From Reyranella sp. (GTDB taxonomy: Bacteria > Pseudomonadota > Alphaproteobacteria > Reyranellales > Reyranellaceae): DNA of 11,148 nucleotides. Made by a program: the position numbers and the translations under genes. The notes below the pieces were generated by a model that worked only from the letters and a program-made list of their open reading frames with translations, did no database searches and was not told where the DNA came from. The stretch is from assembly GCA_030679805.1 (NCBI GenBank), contig JAUXST010000088.1, forward strand, positions 1 through 11,148, read 5' to 3'. The stretch's first letter is position 1. Each line of letters begins with the position of its first letter. Positions 5,103-11,148 of this stretch are shown here, one piece after another.

Positions 5103-5615
5103 CTAGAAGACGCAATCCGCGCGGGCCGCCGGCGGAATGGGATCGGCCGGCATATCGAGGCGGCAGTGATAGTCGAACGCCGCCCGGTATGGCTCCGCAA
5201 TGCGTGCCTTGGCCTGGATGGGGAGGACGAACCGGCCGCCGCGCCGGTCGATCTGCTGGCGGCCATAGCCGATGTTGGTGCCGTCGGCGAAATAGGCATC
5301 GAAGAACGAATGTCCCGCCGACGAGGTGAACTCCACGACCAGGATAGCGCCGTCCAGGCACTCGAAGCGCGGGCCGCTGCGCAGCACGCCGGTTTCCGTG
5401 GTCTTTCCGGAGGGACCGGAGATCGTCCAATTGGAAGTGGAGGCCGTCCGCGACCTCTCCGCCTTCAGGATACCGCAGGCGAGCGTCGTCGCGGCCGGGG
5501 TATTCGAGGTCTTGGCGCTCGGAGTTGGGGTACTTGCGGTTTTGCCACTCGGGGTCTGGCCGTAGGTCGGTCCGGCGAGGAGCACCGCGAGCAACAGCAA
5601 ACCGGCACGTCTCAT
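5103..5615 (-). CDS. Small exported hypothetical protein, last gene of the srf operon
   Basis: This 170-residue protein has a signal peptide (MRRAGLLLLAVLLAGPTYG, likely cleavage near Gly19-Gln20) with no lipobox Cys, so it is predicted to be periplasmic or secreted. A Thr/Pro/Ser linker (21-40) made of two copies of a 10-residue unit is followed by a domain of about 125 residues with four Cys (47, then three more including one two residues before the C-terminal end), which could form disulfides in the periplasm. The family is not recognised. Its ATG overlaps the stop of the Sel1 gene by four bases (ATGA), indicating translational coupling and joint function with the membrane-anchored Sel1 protein. 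Confidence 0.75.
   Translation of the reverse strand: MRRAGLLLLAVLLAGPTYGQTPSGKTASTPTPSAKTSNTPAATTLACGILKAERSRTASTSNWTISGPSGKTTETGVLRSGPRFECLDGAILVVEFTSSAGHSFFDAYFADGTNIGYGRQQIDRRGGRFVLPIQAKARIAEPYRAAFDYHCRLDMPADPIPPAARADCVF
5496..5555 (-). repeat. 30-bp tandem duplication encoding a Thr/Pro linker
   Basis: Bases 5555-5526 encode TPSGKTASTP and 5525-5496 encode TPSAKTSNTP, about 22 of 30 bases identical. This is an in-frame duplication immediately after the signal peptide of the exported protein, producing a flexible spacer between the export signal and the folded domain. Confidence 0.7.
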
Positions 5616-6685
5616 TTGGGCAGGGCGTCCAGCGCCTTCTTGGCGTCGGCGTCGTTCTGTGCGGCGGCCTGTTGCAGCCAGGTCCGCGCCTTGGCGGGAT
5701 CGGCCGTGAGGCCGGCGCCGCCCTTGGCCAGCAGCAGGCCCAGCTTGCGCTGCGCCTCGGCCACGCCTGCAAGTGCTGCGCGCTCATACCAGTCGGCGGC
5801 GCGGGCACCCTCGGGTGCAAAGCCGCCACGGGCAGGCTGGGTCAGCGGATCGTAGAAGGTGCCGAGTTCGAGCTGGGCCGCCGGGTTGCCGGTTTCGGCG
5901 GCCCGCCGGAACAGCAGGAAGGCCGCGGGCGTGTCGCCCGCCTTCAGCGCGTCGCGGCCCTTGGCCAGCACGGCCTCGGGCGTGGGTTTGGTGGCGAGAT
6001 AGTCGGCGATCGTGTCGCGGACGGATTTCTTTGGTGGTTCCACGGTCGGTGATGTGGGCGGGGTTGGGGGCGGTGCGGTCGCGACGACGTCCCGCGGATG
6101 CAGCTTGAAGTAATAGTAGTAGCCGTAGCCTGCGCCTCCCACGATGAGGAGCGCGATCAGGACGATGGCCCAGTTGGGAAAGCCCGAGCGCGGCGGCACA
6201 GGCGCGGGATCGCGCGCCGCACGCAGCTCCGGCTTGGGTGGCTCGAAGGGCGGGGGCAGCGGCTCGGGCGCCGGTTCCGCGGGCGGTGCGGGCTGTTGCA
6301 TCCGACGGAGCCGAACCGTGTCGTCGTAGGTGCCGCTCGAGCCCGCCGCGCCCGAGGTCAGCATCGTCGGCCAGGCGACCACCGTCGTGCCCACCACGCC
6401 GATGTCGGGTTCCTTGACGCGGAGCCGGATCGTGGCGATGCCGGCGAGGCGGTCGCAGATCTCCGGGCCGAGATGGAATTCCAGGACACCGCCCTTGCGC
6501 TCGACCTGGGCGGGGATGAGCCAGGCCTCGGTGCGCCGCCAGCCATCATCGGCAAGATGGATGTCCGGGCCCTGCTGGCGCTGGATCGAGAGCGCCAGGC
6601 CTTCTGGCGCAGCATCGAGTTCGCTCACGCGCAGGACGGCATGACCCGGCTCGGCAAGGACGACGACGGAGGCGCGGACCGGCAT
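5612..6685 (-). CDS. Single-pass membrane protein with C-terminal Sel1-like repeats
   Basis: This 357-residue protein has three parts: an N-terminal domain (about 1-125) that looks beta-rich and has no known name; a Pro-rich linker (132-165); one transmembrane helix (about 171-193, ending in a GYYYYF aromatic run); a second Pro/Thr-rich linker (203-218); and alpha-helical repeats from about 235 to the end containing Sel1-type units (AAFLLFRRAAETGNPAAQLELG, AADWYERAALAGVAEAQRKLG and a degenerate last one). Sel1 repeats mediate protein-protein contact. The likely topology is N-terminus inside and repeats in the periplasm, but flanking charges are balanced. ATG 6685 is eight bases after the srfC stop. 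The frame stays open far upstream inside srfC, which is a shadow, not protein. It occupies the third position of the srf operon and may be a membrane anchor for the SrfB/SrfC pair. Confidence 0.8.
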   Translation of the reverse strand: MPVRASVVVLAEPGHAVLRVSELDAAPEGLALSIQRQQGPDIHLADDGWRRTEAWLIPAQVERKGGVLEFHLGPEICDRLAGIATIRLRVKEPDIGVVGTTVVAWPTMLTSGAAGSSGTYDDTVRLRRMQQPAPPAEPAPEPLPPPFEPPKPELRAARDPAPVPPRSGFPNWAIVLIALLIVGGAGYGYYYYFKLHPRDVVATAPPPTPPTSPTVEPPKKSVRDTIADYLATKPTPEAVLAKGRDALKAGDTPAAFLLFRRAAETGNPAAQLELGTFYDPLTQPARGGFAPEGARAADWYERAALAGVAEAQRKLGLLLAKGGAGLTADPAKARTWLQQAAAQNDADAKKALDALPK

Positions 6686-6693
6686 GGGAGCGC

Positions 6694-9366
6694 TCAGGCG
6701 GGCACGGCGCGCAGGATGGCGCCCAGGCGATCGTTCTGCTCGGGCGTGATCTCGCGGCCGCCCTCGTAGCCCACGTTGTCCATGGCGAGTTGCAGGAAGG
6801 CGCGCATCCAGTCCTTGCAGTAGTCGGCGTAGATCGGCGCCGGATCCTCGCTCAACCGCGGGATGCCGTCGATCGTCATGGTCGGATGCTCGAACACGCG
6901 GCGGGTCGGCGCGTTCGGCGGCAGGCCGGGGCGCTGCTCGAGCGGCAGGCGGTCGAAGCCCAGCGCACTGATGTAGCCGTTGAGCGCCGAGGCGGCCGTG
7001 CGCACCTGGCGCTCGGCGATCTCCTCCCACTTGGCGTTGGCGGCGTTCTCCAGCGCCCGGACGTCGCCCGAGAGTTGGTCGATGACCTTCAGGCGATGCG
7101 CGCCCACCACCAGCTCGTCGATCAGCCAGCCGAGGTGCTGGCGGTCGACGCCGAAATGCGACAGCGCCTTCTCGTCGGCGCCGACGCGGCGCATGTTCTC
7201 CAGCCAGTACTCGGCGGCCTCGCGGGCGAAGCGCTCGGCGCGGTCTTCCAGCACGCCGGACGGCGGCGGCGCACTGCGGCCGGCATCGTCGCCAAAGACG
7301 TCGGCGAAGATGGCGCCCAGGTCGACCGCGGCGCCGGTCGATTGCGCCACCGGCCCCCCGGCCTTGCCGTTGGTGGCGGCCTGCTCGTCGGAGGGCCGGG
7401 CGGTGGCGATGCGGAAATAGATGTCGCGCAACGCGGTGTCGGCGATCTGCAGCGCCGCCACCAGCTCGCCGAAGAGCTGCTGCTGGATGCAGGTCGCGAG
7501 CCCGCGCAACACTGTGTGCACGAGGTCGCGCTTCTTGGCGCGGGCATCGCCGTCGGAGGCGCTGTGGAAGCCGGCGAGGCGGTCGACCAGGCGGCGGACC
7601 TGGATTTCGAGCTGGCCGCGCACTTGGGCGCGCTTGATCGCGGGATCGCAGACCGGGATCAGGCTCTTGACCAGGTAGGCGACGCCGCCGTCGTTGGCGC
7701 GGAAGGCCTCGTCCCAGGCGCGGGCGGGGTCGGAGAAATGACGCCGCACGTCGTCGTTCTCGACGAAGTGCGTCCGCAGTTCGCCAGCGCGCTGGGCGAA
7801 GTCCTGGGCAATGCCGATCTCGCGGGTGCCGTCGTAGTCCATCAGCCGTTCGTCGATCACCGTCGGATTGCGCAGCCAGAAGCTGTTGTCGAACGGCCGG
7901 CCGTTCCAGTTGAGCGGCCACTCGCCGCGGAAATTATTGACCAGCGAGTTGCCGAGCCGGGCGCTCCAGCGCAGCCGGCGCGACTCCTCGGTCTCGCCGG
8001 CCTTCTGCTCGAACTCGCGGTCCATCTTGGTCAGCACCAGGAACAGCGCGTTCTTCTGCCTGGCGCGGTCGGCCGGCGTGGCGCCGATCGTCTGGTCGAT
8101 CCACGCCGTCATCATGTCGGAGAGGTCGCGGACCTCCTGGTTGCCGTCGGGGATGCAGAGCAAGATTGCGCTCAGCTCACGCTCGGCGGAGTAGCGCTGG
8201 AAGAGATAGGCGACCTTGCCGCGCAACAACAGCTCGCGCAGCGGGTTGGCGCCTTCGGCCACGCCCTTGGTCTTGGCGACATCGTCGAGGTTGGCGAGCT
8301 TCAGCCGCGACCGGGCGCCGGGGAAGTCGAGCAGGTCGGTATGGTCGAAGAAGTCCCACGGCTTCTCGTCGATGGCGACGTTGAGCTCGGCGGTGAGCGC
8401 ACAGACCAGCGAGCGCGGCAGCCTGGCGTCGGGCGAGCTGCGGCCGTCGGCCTGCTTGGGCCGCACCAGCAGCGGATCGTCGGAATCGGCGCCCAGGCGG
8501 TCGAGCGTAAGGACGTCGACGATGCTCTTCTCGCGCGGGATCAGCGCGTCCATGCCGAGCAGGGCCTCGGGGGCGAAGGCCAGCTTCTGCAGGCCGTCGT
8601 AGAGTGTGAGGTAGAGGTCGGTGAAGGGCTGGAAGTCGTACCACAGCACCGACCACAGCCGGGCGCGGTCGTGGCCCGACAGGCGCGGCGCCAGATCGAT
8701 CGCCTCGCGCCAGTAGTCGGTGCGCAGCTCCGACGTGACGCCGGCGAAGAAGGTGTCGAAATACTCGATCAGGTCAAGCACGTCGTCGGACTCGAGATCG
8801 CCCACCGGCGTCGGCTGTGCCTTGGCGCGGAGTTCAGCCAGGCGCTTGCGGATCGCGGCACCATCCGGGCCCTCGAACTCGGCCTTCTGATGATCGAAAT
8901 CGAGCAGGAAGGAATTGCCCAGGATCTTCACGATGTCGGTCTGCGTCAGCAGCCGCACGCGCACCGGAAAGTCGGCGGCACCGTCGCTGAGGCCGAGGCC
9001 GAAGCGGGTGACCAGGCCGGTCGACTCGCGATTGCCCGGCGGGTTGATCTCGCGCAGGAAGTCGTAGGTCTTGTCGGCGAAGCGCGCCTGCAATGGGCGG
9101 CCGTCGCGGCTGGCCAGGATCGAGACCAGGTAGGATTTGCCGGCCTGGCTGGGGCCAAAGACGCCGACACACATGCGCCGGCGGGCGGCGCGCGCCAGCT
9201 TGCGGCTCTGGTTGCGGACCTTCTGCAGCTCGCTGATCAGCGACGGGGCTTGCTGGGCCACGGTCGGCGATTGCGCCGCAGCCGTCTTCAGCCAGTTCAC
9301 GCCCTCGCCCGCGGCGACGGCCAGCGATTCGCAGTCCTGGGCCAGCTTGAGATCGACGGTGTCCAT
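6694..9366 (-). CDS. srfC: SrfC-like putative virulence factor; predicted large GTPase
   Basis: This 890-residue cytoplasmic protein belongs to the SrfC family, named from a Salmonella operon activated by SsrB; its activity is not established to my knowledge. A helical start leads to a P-loop VFGPSQAGKSYL (Walker A/G1, Gly71-Ser78), a possible G2 Thr at 116 (ESTGLVTRF), DFPG (347-350) as G3, and TKMD (446-449) as G4. This set specifies guanine rather than adenine nucleotide and, with the long helical C-terminal half, recalls dynamin-like or other large GTPases. The tail (about 720-840) is helix-rich. ATG 9366 follows the srfB stop by 18 bases, with GGAAAG upstream at short spacing. It lies between srfB and the membrane Sel1 protein in one operon. 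The family call is strong; dynamin likeness is inference. Confidence 0.85.
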   Translation of the reverse strand: MDTVDLKLAQDCESLAVAAGEGVNWLKTAAAQSPTVAQQAPSLISELQKVRNQSRKLARAARRRMCVGVFGPSQAGKSYLVSILASRDGRPLQARFADKTYDFLREINPPGNRESTGLVTRFGLGLSDGAADFPVRVRLLTQTDIVKILGNSFLLDFDHQKAEFEGPDGAAIRKRLAELRAKAQPTPVGDLESDDVLDLIEYFDTFFAGVTSELRTDYWREAIDLAPRLSGHDRARLWSVLWYDFQPFTDLYLTLYDGLQKLAFAPEALLGMDALIPREKSIVDVLTLDRLGADSDDPLLVRPKQADGRSSPDARLPRSLVCALTAELNVAIDEKPWDFFDHTDLLDFPGARSRLKLANLDDVAKTKGVAEGANPLRELLLRGKVAYLFQRYSAERELSAILLCIPDGNQEVRDLSDMMTAWIDQTIGATPADRARQKNALFLVLTKMDREFEQKAGETEESRRLRWSARLGNSLVNNFRGEWPLNWNGRPFDNSFWLRNPTVIDERLMDYDGTREIGIAQDFAQRAGELRTHFVENDDVRRHFSDPARAWDEAFRANDGGVAYLVKSLIPVCDPAIKRAQVRGQLEIQVRRLVDRLAGFHSASDGDARAKKRDLVHTVLRGLATCIQQQLFGELVAALQIADTALRDIYFRIATARPSDEQAATNGKAGGPVAQSTGAAVDLGAIFADVFGDDAGRSAPPPSGVLEDRAERFAREAAEYWLENMRRVGADEKALSHFGVDRQHLGWLIDELVVGAHRLKVIDQLSGDVRALENAANAKWEEIAERQVRTAASALNGYISALGFDRLPLEQRPGLPPNAPTRRVFEHPTMTIDGIPRLSEDPAPIYADYCKDWMRAFLQLAMDNVGYEGGREITPEQNDRLGAILRAVPA

Positions 9367-9384
9367 GATCTTTCCGAGGTGTCC

Positions 9385-11148
9385 CTAACCGGTCTTCAGC
9401 ATGCCGGTGTCGAGCCAGTAGCCCTCACGGCGCGGCAATGTTTGCAGGCGGAGCGTCAGGCGGTCGAGCGCCACGGCGCGGCCGTCGCGATTGGTGATCT
9501 GGCGCAGGCGGAAGCGCTCGACGTCGCCCGAATCCTTGTCCTTGGGCTTCACCCGCGCGAGCGCGATGTTGAACGGCGTTTCGCGGGCATGGCGCTCGGC
9601 ATACTCCGGCTTGGCAAATTCGAGCGCGTAGAGCCTTGCCGCTGGCCAGCGTGCCAGGTCGAGCTGGCGGGCGCCCAGCCACATGGGCCCGCGGAACTCG
9701 AAGCCGATCTCGGGTAGTTCGTAGTCGCGGTTGTCGAGATCGACGTCGCGATAGACCAGGTCTTCCTTCTGCAACCGTCCGCCGCCATCGAGCTTGCCGA
9801 TGAACTTGGCGATGCTCTTGGACTTCAGCAGATCGGAGCGGAACGAGAAGTCGGGGAGCTGCGACTGGGCCAGTGCGGCGATCATTGCGCCCACCGCCAC
9901 CGTGGTCTTGGGATCCTCGACCCTGAGGCGTGCGTCGCGGAACGGATACCAGGCGCCGACGCGGTACTCGTGCAGCGAGATCACCCGCTCCGGCGGCAGC
10001 GGCAGCAGTTCCATCACCAGGGAACGGATGCCGGGCAGGCGCGAGGGCCGGCCGGAGAGCAGCAGGATATCGCAATCGTAAGCGTGCACGATCTCGGCGA
10101 GCGGCGCCAGCACGCGCGCCATCTCGGCCCGCACGGTCTTGTCGAGGTTCGGCAGGTCGACCGGGAAGACGACGGCCTTGAGGTCAAAATCCTTGGCGCC
10201 GCGCTTGCGGGCCGCGTCGTTGACGAAGGTCACGACCTCGGCCGACGGTTTGGCGCCTTCCGGGAAGAACGAGTCGTAGGTCCTGGGTTCGGCCGCCACG
10301 ACCCCCGAGGTGGGGTCGTAGGTCTCGGCAGCACGCAGGAATTCGAGCGCCACGGGATGGGCGATCTGCAGCGCGAACTGCTGGCGCAGGTTGCGATGGA
10401 TCACGTCCTCGCCGCCGCGATCGCCGCCCACCAACTCGGCCATGAGGTCGGCGGGATTGGCGATGCCGGTGGCACGCAGCGCCGCCTCGATCGGCGGCAG
10501 TACGTGGCCCTGCACGACGCGCAGCAGGATGTCGTCGCCCGCCACATTGAAGCCCTCGCGGAACTTCTGCTCCGGCAACAGCGTCACCGAGGTGCCGGCG
10601 CCCTCCAGGCGGTAGGAATTGATGATGAGGTCGGTCGTGCCGCCGCCGACATCGATGCTGGCGATACTGAGCACGTCCTCGGCCGGCCGGCCGCGCGGCT
10701 TGCGGGCGATCTGGAAGAAGCGGCGCGCGTCGCCGCCGAAATTGCGGGCCACCTCGGTGTAGAGATAGACGAGCTGGGTGCAGCTCGCTTCGTCCCAGTC
10801 GGTCAGCACGCGCGGCGCGGGTGCTGCGGGATCGTCGAGCTTCCAGCCCATCATCATCCAGACGAGGTCGCGCGCGGCTTCGGCGCGCTTGCGGAAGATC
10901 AGGCGTTCGGCCAGCGGCATGCCGGTGGGCAGGGTGAGCACGATGCGGCGGAGCCGGCGCGGTGTCTCGGCATGGGCGCGGCGGCCGCGCTGTTGCGGCG
11001 AGTTCATCAGGGTGAGGGCCTGCAGCAGCACCTCGGAGAGCACGAAGGTCATCACCGAGGAGCGGGAATAGAGCGGCTCGAACACCGGCAGGTGGTCGGC
11101 CGAATCGGCGTCGGCATCGACCAGATGCAGCGGCTCGCCCTTCTGGTT
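9385..11148 (-). CDS. srfB: SrfB-like putative virulence factor, actin/Hsp70-fold ATPase (N-terminus outside window)
   Basis: The frame is open to the right edge, giving 587 residues; family members are roughly 1000 residues, so the N-terminal part is missing. A GTG at 11085 is internal, because the codons before it (EPLHLVDADADSADHLPVFE) continue the protein. Visible landmarks are SRSSVMTFVLSEVLLQAL, RRLRRIVLTLPTGMPLAE, the phosphate-2 loop IDVGGGTTDL (Asp codon at 10653), the adenosine-type motif LLLSGRPSRLPG (10065-10030) and DPKTTVAVGAM. Together these define the actin/Hsp70/FtsA ATPase fold; the phosphate-1 loop would be upstream. The last 150 residues are a beta-rich extension unlike Hsp70. 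It is the first visible gene of a four-gene operon and probably works with SrfC. Confidence 0.85.
   Translation of the reverse strand, partial: NQKGEPLHLVDADADSADHLPVFEPLYSRSSVMTFVLSEVLLQALTLMNSPQQRGRRAHAETPRRLRRIVLTLPTGMPLAERLIFRKRAEAARDLVWMMMGWKLDDPAAPAPRVLTDWDEASCTQLVYLYTEVARNFGGDARRFFQIARKPRGRPAEDVLSIASIDVGGGTTDLIINSYRLEGAGTSVTLLPEQKFREGFNVAGDDILLRVVQGHVLPPIEAALRATGIANPADLMAELVGGDRGGEDVIHRNLRQQFALQIAHPVALEFLRAAETYDPTSGVVAAEPRTYDSFFPEGAKPSAEVVTFVNDAARKRGAKDFDLKAVVFPVDLPNLDKTVRAEMARVLAPLAEIVHAYDCDILLLSGRPSRLPGIRSLVMELLPLPPERVISLHEYRVGAWYPFRDARLRVEDPKTTVAVGAMIAALAQSQLPDFSFRSDLLKSKSIAKFIGKLDGGGRLQKEDLVYRDVDLDNRDYELPEIGFEFRGPMWLGARQLDLARWPAARLYALEFAKPEYAERHARETPFNIALARVKPKDKDSGDVERFRLRQITNRDGRAVALDRLTLRLQTLPRREGYWLDTGMLKTG

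Noticed and set aside
6686..7921. N-terminal extension of the Sel1-protein frame, giving 769 codons
   Set aside because: The extension overlaps srfC in another frame and is Arg/Ala/Pro-rich nonsense; normal protein sequence begins at ATG 6685, right after the srfC stop.
6790..9717. A 975-codon open frame on the plus strand, opposite srfC and part of srfB
   Set aside because: It is the antisense shadow of strongly GC-biased codons; its product is a Val/Gly/Ala/Gln/Arg-rich composition without domains, and the minus-strand frame has clear GTPase motifs.
11085..11085. GTG at 11085 as the start of srfB
   Set aside because: The frame is open to the window edge and upstream codons read as continuous protein; the family is much longer than what would result.

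Overview
The window looks like chromosomal DNA from a high-GC alphaproteobacterium. This is judged from strongly GC-biased third codon positions, long antisense shadow frames over every gene, and the gene families present; no rRNA or tRNA is available to place it more precisely. I see no insertion sequence, integrase, CRISPR array, tRNA or rRNA.

Layout. (1) Bases 1-146 are the last 47 codons of an amino-acid ABC transporter ATPase, followed by a clear intrinsic terminator (178-205). (2) Bases 147-1013 have no convincing gene, but they hold a good sigma-70-like promoter (216-245), a nested hairpin just after its predicted start point, a cluster of GGGCCCAAC repeats able to pair with a downstream inverted copy, and an 11-bp hairpin (780-812). 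This could be an unannotated RNA, a small transcription unit with a weak 128-codon frame (390-776), or a long leader. (3) On the plus strand, 1014-2276 encodes a 420-residue protein that is probably SGNH-hydrolase-like, and 2373-4136 encodes an AMP-forming acyl ligase fused to a C-terminal carrier (thiolation) domain. (4) On the minus strand, 4137-4868 encodes a Sfp/EntD-type phosphopantetheinyl transferase whose stop codon abuts the ligase's stop inside one TGATCA palindrome. The transferase is the obvious candidate to activate the ligase's carrier domain. (5) The 234-bp gap 4869-5102 carries a repeat/hairpin cluster and a perfect 12-bp palindrome. (6) From the right edge down to 5103 runs a compact minus-strand operon: srfB (entering from outside the window), srfC, a membrane-anchored Sel1-repeat protein, and a small secreted protein. 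Junctions are 18 nt, 8 nt and a 4-nt ATGA overlap.

Working together. The ligase, carrier domain, SGNH-like protein and transferase form a plausible small acyl-activation and transfer module of unknown product. The srfB/srfC operon is the most interesting part. SrfB shows phosphate-2 and adenosine motifs of the actin/Hsp70 ATPase fold. SrfC shows G1, G3 and G4 motifs of a large (dynamin-like?) GTPase. The next two genes encode a protein with one transmembrane helix plus Sel1 repeats and an exported protein. That suggests a two-NTPase machine linked to the envelope. SrfB and SrfC are named as 'putative virulence factors' from Salmonella, but their biochemical function is not established to my knowledge.
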